A stretch of 6,491 nucleotides of DNA, taken from contig JAQYWL010000088.1 in NCBI GenBank assembly GCA_030145035.1, positions 1-6,491 of the forward strand, read 5' to 3'. Under the pieces are notes generated by a model, which saw nothing but the letters and a program-made list of their open reading frames with translations, did not search any database and had not been told where the DNA came from. A program made the position numbers and the translations under genes. Of this stretch, positions 1-6,180 are shown piece by piece (the first letter of the stretch is position 1; each line of letters starts with the position of its first letter). The DNA comes from Desulfobacteria bacterium (GTDB taxonomy: Bacteria > Desulfobacterota > Desulfobacteria > Desulfobacterales > C00003060).

Positions 1-4
1 AACC

Positions 5-137
5 GTCATTCCCGCCCCTGCTTCCGCAGGGGTAAACTTGTCCCCGCGAAGGCGGGGAGCGGGAATCCAGGAAAATCCTTGTCCTCGACCTGATCGGGGA
101 AAGGGGTTATGGATTCCTGCTTCCGCAGGAATGACAG
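5..137. repeat. MITE-like palindromic intergenic repeat
   Basis: The ends are inverted copies of each other: GTCATTCC at 5-12 and GGAATGAC at 128-135. Inside are nested hairpins. CCCCTGC (15-21) pairs with GCAGGGG (26-32) around TTCC. TCCCCGC (41-47) pairs with GCGGGGA (52-58) around GAAG. ATTCCCGC (8-15) pairs with GCGGGAAT (59-66), so the left half can fold into a branched structure. ATTCCTGC (113-120) pairs with GCAGGAAT (125-132), again around TTCC. No transposase or credible ORF is present. This is the style of the dispersed non-autonomous repeats that begin GTCATTCC in many proteobacterial genomes. It ends 24 bases before the next start codon, so any promoter for that gene must lie in it or beyond the window edge. 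Confidence 0.8.
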
Positions 138-161
138 AACTTTGGACTGTGTGTAGAAAGT

Positions 162-710
162 ATGAAAGCCATAGCAAATCTGCTTTTTGAAGCCAGGATC
201 TTGAAAGAGATCCCAAGATCCGGGTTTCACTTCTTGGGATCGGGTGGCGAATCAGTGGCCGACCATAGCTTCATGGCTACCTTTATCGGCTATGTTTTCT
301 CACAGATTGCCCCTGAAGCGGACGCTCTTAAACTTCTTCAGATGTGCCTGATACACGATCTCACCGAGGCAAGAACCGGGGATCTCAACTATGTTCAAAA
401 GAAGTACCTTTCGGTAGACGAATCCCGGGCTATTGCAGACGTTACTGAGGATCTTCCCTTTGGTAAGGCCTTAGCTGATCTCATCGAAGAGTTTAATGCG
501 GCAGAGACCCTGGAAGCGCAGCTTGCCCATGACGCAGACCAACTGGCACTAGTCTTGGAACTGAAAGCCTTGCATGATGCAGGAAACAATGGGCCCAAGG
601 CCTGGCTTCCGCACGTGGTGGGCCGGCTGCGGACCAACGTCGGTCAATCCCTGGCAAAGCAAATCCTGAATACCGCTTCAGATGAGTGGTGGCTTGATGA
701 TGAGATTTGA
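162..710 (+). CDS. HD-domain phosphohydrolase, YfbR/HDDC2-like (probable 5'-deoxynucleotidase)
   Basis: This 182-residue soluble protein belongs to the HD_3 group that includes YfbR and human HDDC2, metal-dependent enzymes that dephosphorylate deoxynucleoside 5'-monophosphates. The metal-binding signature is intact and in family order: ESVADH with H35, IHDLTEA with H65-D66 and E69, D74 just after, and HDADQL with D126. The early IPRSGF stretch (17-22) matches the conserved Arg region that precedes the first helix. The length is typical of the family. ATG 162 is the first start after an in-frame stop at 132-134, which lies inside the upstream repeat. The ribosome-binding site is weak (GTAGAAAGT). 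The 3' end overlaps holB, implying translational coupling. Family and fold are well supported, but the substrate is inferred from the family; a nucleotide-pool role would fit the replication gene next to it. Confidence 0.88.
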   Translation: MKAIANLLFEARILKEIPRSGFHFLGSGGESVADHSFMATFIGYVFSQIAPEADALKLLQMCLIHDLTEARTGDLNYVQKKYLSVDESRAIADVTEDLPFGKALADLIEEFNAAETLEAQLAHDADQLALVLELKALHDAGNNGPKAWLPHVVGRLRTNVGQSLAKQILNTASDEWWLDDEI

Positions 711-1671
711 GTCTATTATTGGCCAGGAACGCCCCATCCGGTTCTTGACCCAAATGCTTCAAAAAAGGATCATTCCCCACGCCATGTTGTTTACAGGGGT
801 CGATGGGATCGGCAAGCAAACAACGGCCCGGGCCTTGGGGATGGCTCTCAACTGCTTGAGCCCTGTGGCGGTGTCGGCCTGCGGAGAGTGTCCCTCGTGT
901 CAAAAGGTGATTTCCGGGGCCCATCCGGACATGATTACCGTAAAACCTGAAGGGGCCTTTATCAAGATCGACCAGGTCAGGGCTGTGTCCAGGCAACTGA
1001 GATTTGCGCCCCTTGAGGGAAACTGGCGTATCGTGATCATCAATGACGCACAGGCCATGAACCTTGAAGCATCGAATGCTATTCTCAATATCCTGGAAGA
1101 ACCGCCCAAAGGCACTGTCATAATCCTCACGGCAACCCAGACAACGGACCTGCTGCCCACCATTGTCTCCAGGTGCCAGCGAGTCGCCTTCAGGCCGATT
1201 CCGTATGAAAAGGTTGCTAAGGTGCTTGTGGAACTACGGGGGCTTGACAGACAAACGGCAACAACACTTGCCGTATCGACCAAGGGGAGTTTAGGTAAGA
1301 CACTGTCGGTGGATGGAGAAAAGTGGACCGTTTGGCGCACTGGTCTCCTTGAGCAAATTGCGTCCCTTTCCATAAGATCGATTCAGCCTGTTTTTGCCTT
1401 CGCCGATGCCCTGGCCCGTGATAAGAATAGATTGGCCGATGCTCTGGACATGATCATGACCTGGTTCAGGGACGTTCTCATGTGTAAAGTCTCTCCTGAA
1501 AAGATCATTAATAAGGACTTTATGACCAAGATCCAGGATGCATCACGAAGGCAGTCGGTCAATAAGCTCTTAGAAAAGGTAGGGGCCGTGTATGCGGCAC
1601 AAACCGCCATTTCACGGAACTCAAATCCTCGGCTGACCTTAGAGGTGATGATGATGCGGGTATTGAAGTGA
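700..1671 (+). CDS. holB: DNA polymerase III delta' subunit
   Basis: Delta' is the rigid stator of the clamp loader that opens and loads the beta sliding clamp at primed DNA in the cytoplasm. From ATG 700 the protein has 323 residues, close to the usual 330. It opens with the typical MRFESIIGQERPIRF. A P-loop GVDGIGK lies at 33-39, though the residue after Lys is Gln, not Ser/Thr. The zinc-binding cysteines C52, C61, C64 and C67 follow. The weak Walker-B-like stretch IVIINDAQAM is at 111-120, LEEPP at 132-136, and the AAA+ sensor SRC motif at 157-159 (TIVSRCQ). The C-terminal third is the less conserved collar domain. ATG 697 is equally possible and ATG 682 would add six residues; GGTGG at 688-692 favours 697 or 700. 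The start overlaps the HD gene by 11 bases. The SRC and zinc motifs make delta' more likely than the tau/gamma subunit, which would be much longer. Confidence 0.93.
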   Translation: MRFESIIGQERPIRFLTQMLQKRIIPHAMLFTGVDGIGKQTTARALGMALNCLSPVAVSACGECPSCQKVISGAHPDMITVKPEGAFIKIDQVRAVSRQLRFAPLEGNWRIVIINDAQAMNLEASNAILNILEEPPKGTVIILTATQTTDLLPTIVSRCQRVAFRPIPYEKVAKVLVELRGLDRQTATTLAVSTKGSLGKTLSVDGEKWTVWRTGLLEQIASLSIRSIQPVFAFADALARDKNRLADALDMIMTWFRDVLMCKVSPEKIINKDFMTKIQDASRRQSVNKLLEKVGAVYAAQTAISRNSNPRLTLEVMMMRVLK

Positions 1672-1754
1672 GCTAAAATGCCTACGCCTCGTCAAAGACC
1701 GCGCTCGGAAGAAGGTGGCCCCTTCGGGGCAGTTGTAAACAAGATTGATAAATC

Positions 1755-1908
1755 TTAAATTCGAATCTCGAAATCCGAAATCCGAAACAAATCCGAAATC
1801 CGAATGTTCAAATGTTCAAAACAATGTGAGAGGAGTCTTGTTTTGGTCATTTGAATTTTGAAGATTTAAAAATTGTTTCGAATTTCGATATTCGGATTTC
1901 GGATTTAA
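1755..1908. repeat. Large imperfect palindromic repeat
   Basis: Two nested pairs of arms define a 154-base element. The outer arms, 1755-1788 and 1875-1908, are made of repeated TCCGAAA/TTTCGGA blocks and pair over about 34 bases with a few mismatches and indels. The inner arms, 1807-1824 (TTCAAATGTTCAAAACAA) and 1838-1855, match at 16 of 18 positions around a 13-base loop. The left arm also contains ATCCGAAATCCGAA twice (near 1772 and 1791). The element is markedly more AT-rich than the genes and carries no ORF. It looks like a dispersed non-autonomous repeat; a role as an RNA hairpin between two transcription units is possible but not shown. Confidence 0.75.
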
Positions 1909-1968
1909 ACATCATTAATTAATATAAACAAAATCTTACAAACATGGACAATCTTTTGTCGATATTGT

Positions 1969-1990
1969 GGCGCTAAGCGCCTAAAGTGAG
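1969..1990 (+). promoter_or_regulatory. GGCGCTAAGCGCC palindrome plus CTAAAGTGAG, supplying the RBS region
   Basis: A 13-base palindrome (GGCGCT-A-AGCGCC, 1969-1981) runs directly into CTAAAGTGAG (1981-1990). AGTGAG at 1985-1990 lies 5 bases before ATG 1996 and is the only Shine-Dalgarno-like sequence there. The same CTAAAGTG word recurs after yedE, and a near copy touches the holB stop, so this start region appears to be made of repeat sequence. The RBS role is inferred from position. Confidence 0.5.
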
Positions 1991-1995
1991 TAACT

Positions 1996-2802
1996 ATGGG
2001 TAAAATTGTCGGTGTAAGCCTCAGGCCAGGAGACAAAACCTACAATTTTGATGCCTGCCTCTTTGTGCTTTCCTGCGGCAGTCATGTGATTGTGGAAACC
2101 GAGAACGGTTTGGAGTTTGGCACGGTAGTCACACCTCCCAGGCCTGCTGGAGAGGAGGAGTCCAAGATTCCCCTGAGGAAGGTCTATCGCTTAGCAAACG
2201 ATGAGGATCTCGACCAGCACAGGAAAAATGTTGAGACAGAGAAGTCAGCCCGTGCATATTGCCTGAAATGCATCAATGAATTGGGGCTTGAAATGAACTT
2301 AGTCTCTGTACAAAGTCTGCTCGACGGAACCAAGCTGACTTTTTATTTCACAGCCGACGGGCGCGTAGATTTTCGAGAGTTGGTCAAGATACTCGTTAAG
2401 GCCTACCGGGTGCGTATTGAACTGCGCCAGATCGGAGTGCGCAATCGAGCCAAAATGAGCGGGGGCATCGGAAGATGCGGCCACGTACTGTGCTGCTCTG
2501 CCTTTATGAATGACTTTGAGCCAGTATCAATCCGAATGGCCAAAGAACAGGGTATGTTACTAAATCCCACCAAGATTTCAGGCCTGTGCGGACGACTTAT
2601 GTGCTGTTTGGCATTCGAATATGAGACGTACTGCCACCTCAAGCGTGAATTCCCCGATTCCGGAAAGTACGTCCGCACCAAAACGGGGTGCGGAAAGGTT
2701 GTCAGACAAAACGTAATGAAAGAATCGATCACTATCAAGACTGACGAAGGAGATGAACTTAATATAGGGTTAGACGAGATAATCGAGGAGAAAAGCGTGT
2801 GA
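1996..2802 (+). CDS. ricT: PSP1 C-terminal-domain protein, RicT/YaaT-like
   Basis: This 268-residue cytoplasmic protein matches the PSP1/RicT family in length and hallmark sequence. The N-terminal part (about 1-60) is beta-rich with the VETENGLEFGTVV block that follows the VSL start. The family core contains two cysteine clusters: GGIGRCGHVLCC (C161, C166, C167) and GLCGRLMCC (C198, C203, C204), followed by LAFEYETY. In Bacillus the homologue RicT joins RicA and RicF in an iron-sulfur-containing complex that modulates RNase Y-dependent RNA processing. Neither partner is visible here, and the function outside Firmicutes is poorly defined. Other cysteines at C21, C27, C89 and C92 are less clearly conserved. 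The gene starts at ATG 1996 behind AGTGAG and its TGA overlaps the metG GTG start (GTGA), so the two are translationally coupled. Family membership is certain; the RNA-processing role is inference. Confidence 0.9.
   Translation: MGKIVGVSLRPGDKTYNFDACLFVLSCGSHVIVETENGLEFGTVVTPPRPAGEEESKIPLRKVYRLANDEDLDQHRKNVETEKSARAYCLKCINELGLEMNLVSVQSLLDGTKLTFYFTADGRVDFRELVKILVKAYRVRIELRQIGVRNRAKMSGGIGRCGHVLCCSAFMNDFEPVSIRMAKEQGMLLNPTKISGLCGRLMCCLAFEYETYCHLKREFPDSGKYVRTKTGCGKVVRQNVMKESITIKTDEGDELNIGLDEIIEEKSV
2785..2790 (+). promoter_or_regulatory. Shine-Dalgarno site for metG
   Basis: GAGGAG lies 8 bases before GTG 2799, inside the last codons of the PSP1 gene. It decides the unusual GTG start of metG, because the first ATG codons in that frame come only after the HIGH motif. 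Confidence 0.8.
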
Positions 2803-4718
2803 ATCCATTCTACATTACAACCCCCATCTACTACGTGAATGCCCGGCCGCACCTGGGTCATGCTTACTCTACAGTTGTGGCCGATGTCCTGAATCGATTC
2901 CACCGGATGTGCGGCCAGGAGACCTACTTTCTGACAGGAACCGATGAACATGGTGACAAGGTGGTCCGAGCGGCCAAGGAGGAAGGCTTGAGTCCACTGG
3001 TCTATGCGGACCAGATCAGCGGACTTTTCAAAACGTTGTGGCCTGAACTCGACATAGAATATGACTATTTCATACGCACCACAGACCTTGTTCATATCAA
3101 GGTAGTCAAGGAGGTTCTACAAAAAATCTATGATGCAGGAGATATTTACTTCAGCGAATACGAAGGCGCATACTGTTTTGGGTGTGAACGTTTTTATGCA
3201 GAACGCGAATTGGCGGATGGCAGATGCCCGGACCACAAAACGATTCCTGAAGTTATCAGGGAATCGAATTATTTTTTCAGGATGAGCCGATACCAGGACT
3301 GGCTTATCGAGCACATCGAGACACACCCGGATTTCATTCGGCCAGAGCGTTATCGGAACGAGGTGCTCGCCTTTTTGCGCGAACCCTTAGCGGATCTGTG
3401 TATATCCCGTCCCAAGACAAGGCTCCAGTGGGGTATCACGCTTCCCTTTGATAACCAATTTGTCACCTATGTATGGTTTGACGCCCTTCTGAACTATATT
3501 TCTGCGCTGGGATACCCAGACGGTAAACCATTCAAGAAATTCTGGCCGACTGTCCAGCACCTCATAGCCAAGGATATCCTCAAACCACACGGGATATACT
3601 GGCCAATCATGTTAAAAGCAGCAGGTATCCCGCTATACCTGCACCTGAATGTCCATGGCTACTGGAATGTAGACGAAGCCAAGATGTCAAAAAGCCTTGG
3701 CAATGTGGTGGACCCACTTGAGTTGAAAAAAGCGTATGGCTCAGACGCATTTCGCTACTTTTTGATGCGTGAGATGGTCTTTGGCCTTGATTCGAATTTC
3801 AACGAAGAGGCATTCATTCAGCGCTTCAATTCGGACCTGGCAAATGATCTCGGAAATCTCTTTAGCCGAAGTTTGACCATGGTTCACAAATACTTTAAAG
3901 GGATCGTACCACAGGGGGAAGCCGGTGCAGAGAGCGAACTCGATTTTGGCTTGAGAGCCAATGCTGACAAGGCGGTTCAAGATTACCAGAAGGCTGTGAA
4001 AGACCTTGCCTTCCACAAGGCCGTGATGGCTATTTGGGAATTCATAAATCATATCAACAAATACATAGACGTGACTGCCCCATGGGAACTTGCCAAGAGA
4101 AAGTCCCAGCACAAAGAGCTTCAGACAGTACTTTACAATGTCCTGGAAGGTCTCCGCGTCATTGCAGGACTTATCTATCCCATTATGCCGCGGGCAGCCC
4201 GGGTTATGCAAGAACACCTATGTATTACATGGGCAGCCCCCTTCCAGACATTAGACGATCTCAACGTTTGGGGGAAGACACGACCCGGAACGAAACTTCC
4301 AAAAACAGTAACCCTGTTTCCGAGGATTAACCGTGACAAACCCGAACTCGGGGCTGGGGAAACTGCTGAGCCCGCTGAAGCATTCCGCACCGTGAAGGCT
4401 GAAATCCCCGTGAAGGTCTTTCAGCAGGTGGACCTTCGGGTTGCCACAGTGCTCCATGCCGAGCCTGTACCAAGGTCTCAAAAGCTCTTGAAATTGAAGG
4501 TCGATGCGGGAGAGGAGATTACCATCGTTGCAGGCATCGCAGAAAGTTACCAGCCGGAAGACCTAATCGGAAAACAGGTGGTCATTGTGGCAAATCTCAA
4601 TCCAACCAAGCTGATGGGCATCATGTCGCAGGGGATGGCATTGACGGCTTCCGACAAGGCTATGTGTAGATTAGTCACGGTGGATGGCCCTTGTGAGCCG
4701 GGAACGCCTCTCGCGTAA
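2799..4718 (+). CDS. metG: Methionine--tRNA ligase with C-terminal tRNA-binding domain
   Basis: This class I aminoacyl-tRNA synthetase activates methionine with ATP and charges tRNA-Met in the cytoplasm. The 639 residues begin with FYITTPIYYVNARPHLGHAYS, which holds the HIGH motif as HLGH (18-21). A single zinc knuckle, C126-F-G-C129 and C143-P-D-H146, lies in the connective-peptide insert; this one-knuckle CxxC...CxxH form resembles Thermus-type enzymes, not the E. coli form. The catalytic loop KMSKS is at 295-299, within DEAKMSKSLGN. The anticodon-binding helical domain follows (about 345-480). After a variable linker, residues about 535-639 form a Trbp111/EMAPII-like OB-fold (VDLRVATV, LKVDAGEE, VANLNPTKLMGIMSQGM) used for dimerisation and tRNA binding. 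Length and domain order are normal and the frame is intact. Overlap with the upstream gene by 4 bases indicates coupled translation. Confidence 0.97.
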   Translation: MNPFYITTPIYYVNARPHLGHAYSTVVADVLNRFHRMCGQETYFLTGTDEHGDKVVRAAKEEGLSPLVYADQISGLFKTLWPELDIEYDYFIRTTDLVHIKVVKEVLQKIYDAGDIYFSEYEGAYCFGCERFYAERELADGRCPDHKTIPEVIRESNYFFRMSRYQDWLIEHIETHPDFIRPERYRNEVLAFLREPLADLCISRPKTRLQWGITLPFDNQFVTYVWFDALLNYISALGYPDGKPFKKFWPTVQHLIAKDILKPHGIYWPIMLKAAGIPLYLHLNVHGYWNVDEAKMSKSLGNVVDPLELKKAYGSDAFRYFLMREMVFGLDSNFNEEAFIQRFNSDLANDLGNLFSRSLTMVHKYFKGIVPQGEAGAESELDFGLRANADKAVQDYQKAVKDLAFHKAVMAIWEFINHINKYIDVTAPWELAKRKSQHKELQTVLYNVLEGLRVIAGLIYPIMPRAARVMQEHLCITWAAPFQTLDDLNVWGKTRPGTKLPKTVTLFPRINRDKPELGAGETAEPAEAFRTVKAEIPVKVFQQVDLRVATVLHAEPVPRSQKLLKLKVDAGEEITIVAGIAESYQPEDLIGKQVVIVANLNPTKLMGIMSQGMALTASDKAMCRLVTVDGPCEPGTPLA

Positions 4719-4740
4719 TCTGCCTCCGCGAAAACCCTTC

Positions 4741-4782
4741 CGTTATTCGTTATTCGTTGTCCGTTGTCCGTTGTCCGTTGTC
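4741..4782. repeat. Six tandem 7-bp repeats
   Basis: Six contiguous heptamers start 22 bases after the metG stop: two CGTTATT (4741-4754) then four CGTTGTC (4755-4782), followed by a broken unit CGTGTA. The change from one variant to the other in a block suggests growth by slippage or unequal exchange. Copy number is likely to vary between strains. It is non-coding and has no spacers, so it is not a CRISPR array. Confidence 0.9.
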
Positions 4783-4833
4783 CGTGTATTAATATTTTCT
4801 ATGCCTCAGCCATGCTCTTATCGATATTAAGTA

Positions 4834-4861
4834 TTGGACTTCTTCGATTTTGTTCCATAAT
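4834..4861 (+). promoter_or_regulatory. Possible sigma-70-type promoter for yedE
   Basis: CATAAT (4856-4861) matches the -10 consensus at five of six positions. TTGGAC (4834-4839) is a partial -35 match at a 16-base spacing, in an AT-rich stretch. If used, transcription would begin near 4868 and the whole following inverted repeat would be in the mRNA leader. The -35 match is weak and chance occurrence is quite possible. Confidence 0.3.
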
Positions 4862-4965
4862 CGTAACTACTCAGGTTCAAGGTTCCAAGGTTCAAGGTTC
4901 AGAGATTAACCTGTCAACGGTCAACGGTGAACCGTGAACCTGACAACCTGAGTAGTTACGTTTAT
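4857..4965. repeat. Inverted repeat with heptamer-filled interior, directly upstream of yedE
   Basis: The arms CGTAACTACTCAGGTT (4862-4877) and its exact reverse complement (4945-4960) give 16 perfect pairs, extending to 21 positions with one mismatch (4857-4877 / 4945-4965). Inside, the left side is built from AAGGTTC heptamers (4879-4885, 4887-4893, 4894-4900). The right side is built from CAACGGT (4915-4921, 4922-4928), GAACCGT and GAACCTG (4929-4942). GGTTC blocks on the left can also pair with GAACC blocks on the right. It ends 13 bases before the yedE ribosome-binding site. It is non-coding and resembles a dispersed repeat, but its position would also suit an RNA leader hairpin. Confidence 0.82.
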
Positions 4966-4991
4966 TTCATCCCGAAAAGAGAGACCGGATA

Positions 4992-6080
4992 GTGCAGATG
5001 AAAAACTTTTTGGGCACCCGGTGGGGTATCATCTCGGTTGGGGCGTTTATCGGGGTGCTTGCTCCTCTACTTCAAAAGTTGGGCAACCCTGGAAATATGG
5101 GTGTTTGCGTGGCCTGCTTTGAAAGGGACATTGCAGGAGCCCTCGGGCTTCATCGAGCAGGTGTGGTGCAGTACCTGCGACCTGAGATCATCGGATTTGT
5201 CCTCGGTTCCTTGATTGCGGCCTATGCCGTCAGGGAGTTTAAGCCCCGTGCGGGTTCAGCTCCCATAGTGCGTTTTGTGCTGGGCGCCTTTGCCATGATC
5301 GGTGCGCTGGTTTTTCTGGGGTGCCCCTGGCGGGCCATGTTGCGCCTTTGTGGCGGCGACTGGAATGCCATCCTTGGCCTCCTCGGACTGATCTCTGGCA
5401 TATGGATCGGCACACTTTTTCTCAAGGGCGGTTATAATCTTGGCCGAAGCGAGAAGACATACATATCTGTGGGCTGGCTGATGCCCCTGATCATGCTTGG
5501 CTTTTTCGTACTCCTCTTGATGTTTTCCCACGTTGAGGGTGAACCAAAGAGTGGGATTCTGTTTTACAGTATGAAGGGTCCCGGGGCTATGCATGCGCCC
5601 ATTGCGGTCTCTCTGATTGTCGGCCTTGCCATCGGGTTTTTGGCGCAACGCAGCCGATTCTGTACCATGGGAGCCGTTCGAGACCTGATTTTGTTTCGTA
5701 TTCCTTATCTGTTCTACGGTGTGCTGGCACTGATTGTCTTTGCTTTTCTGACCAACCTGATCGTGGGACAGTTTCATCCGGGATTTGCAAAACAGCCCGT
5801 TGCCCACACCGTGCATCTGTGGAATTTCGGCGGCATGATCCTGGCGGGCCTGGCCTTTTGCCTGGCCGGTGGCTGCCCGGGCCGCCAGTTATTCCTGGCC
5901 GGCGAAGGTGATGGTGATGCAGCCGTCTTTGTCCTGGGCATGATTGTTGGTGCGGCCTTTGCCCACAATTTCGGACTGGCCAGCTCACCCAAAGGGCTTG
6001 GCCCCCACGGTATTGCTGCGGTAGTCATCGGTCTTTTGGTCTGTTGTTTTATCGGACTGACCATGAGAAGAAAGGCTTGA
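4992..6080 (+). CDS. yedE: YedE-related selenium-metabolism membrane protein (YeeE/YedE family)
   Basis: This 362-residue inner-membrane protein has roughly eight to ten hydrophobic segments and the two-fold internal layout of the YeeE/YedE sulfur-transport family, whose best known member TsuA imports thiosulfate through conserved cysteines. Family motifs are visible in order: GNMGVCVACFERDIAG (C39, C42), GCPWR (C111), QRSRFCTMGAVRDL (C224) and FCLAGGCPGRQLF (C290, C295). The wording around these motifs matches the subgroup found with selenium-utilisation genes such as selD and yedF, so uptake or handling of a reduced selenium or sulfur compound is the likely role; the substrate is not proven. 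No yedF, selD or sirA-like gene follows within the window. Start is GTG 4992, 8 bases after GAGAG (4979-4983); ATG 4998 is an alternative. It is flanked by repeats on both sides and appears to be a single-gene unit. Confidence 0.9.
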   Translation: MQMKNFLGTRWGIISVGAFIGVLAPLLQKLGNPGNMGVCVACFERDIAGALGLHRAGVVQYLRPEIIGFVLGSLIAAYAVREFKPRAGSAPIVRFVLGAFAMIGALVFLGCPWRAMLRLCGGDWNAILGLLGLISGIWIGTLFLKGGYNLGRSEKTYISVGWLMPLIMLGFFVLLLMFSHVEGEPKSGILFYSMKGPGAMHAPIAVSLIVGLAIGFLAQRSRFCTMGAVRDLILFRIPYLFYGVLALIVFAFLTNLIVGQFHPGFAKQPVAHTVHLWNFGGMILAGLAFCLAGGCPGRQLFLAGEGDGDAAVFVLGMIVGAAFAHNFGLASSPKGLGPHGIAAVVIGLLVCCFIGLTMRRKA

Positions 6081-6091
6081 AACAGAGTGAG

Positions 6092-6127
6092 CTAAAGTGC
6101 CTAAAGTGTCTAAAGTGAGCTAAAGTT
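6092..6127. repeat. Cluster of four CTAAAGTG-type units
   Basis: CTAAAGTG occurs at 6092-6099, 6101-6108 and 6110-6117, and CTAAAGTT at 6120-6127, with start-to-start spacings of 9, 9 and 10 bases. The cluster begins 12 bases after the yedE stop codon. The same word lies before the PSP1 gene (1981-1988), and CTAAAATG lies just after holB (1673-1680), in both cases in the context GTGAG or TGAGC. It is probably a dispersed short repeat. Confidence 0.75.
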
Positions 6128-6180
6128 GAGGAATTGACGATACTTATTTAGGTATCTGAACGAAAACCCTTAATTGCGAG

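Larger units (their letters stand above)
1672..1995. other. Gene-free gap between holB and the PSP1 gene
   Basis: These 324 bases contain no credible coding region. They hold, in order, a CTAAAATG repeat unit touching the holB stop, a small G+C hairpin (GCCCC 1718-1722 / GGGGC 1726-1730, loop TTC) without a following T-run, a large imperfect palindrome (1755-1908), a short AT-rich stretch, and a GGCGCTAAGCGCC palindrome just before the next gene. I see no convincing intrinsic terminator and no strong sigma-70 promoter, so whether the downstream pair is transcribed separately is open. Confidence 0.7.

Noticed and set aside
6..230. Minus-strand 74-residue ORF
   Set aside because: It reads through the palindromic repeat and into the antisense strand of the HD gene. 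Its translation includes the LRKQE-type peptide commonly produced by such repeats.
1718..1730. Hairpin GCCCC-TTC-GGGGC after holB as an intrinsic terminator
   Set aside because: The stem is only 5 bp and is followed by AGTTGTAAAC with no T-run.
4034..4330. 98-residue plus-strand ORF inside metG
   Set aside because: It is an out-of-frame shadow of a well-conserved metG region, with no start signal of its own.
4741..4782. Tandem repeats as a CRISPR array
   Set aside because: Units are 7 bp and contiguous with no spacers, and no cas gene is nearby.
4719..4991. Riboswitch (for example S-adenosylmethionine or T-box) between metG and yedE
   Set aside because: The structure there is a simple repeat-built palindrome. 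I could not find the conserved core of any known riboswitch class, and metG lies upstream, not downstream.
5256..5988. Long minus-strand ORFs opposite yedE (186 and 133 residues)
   Set aside because: They are antisense shadows of a membrane-protein gene, rich in His/Gln/Arg with no recognisable domain. The + strand frame has strong family motifs throughout.
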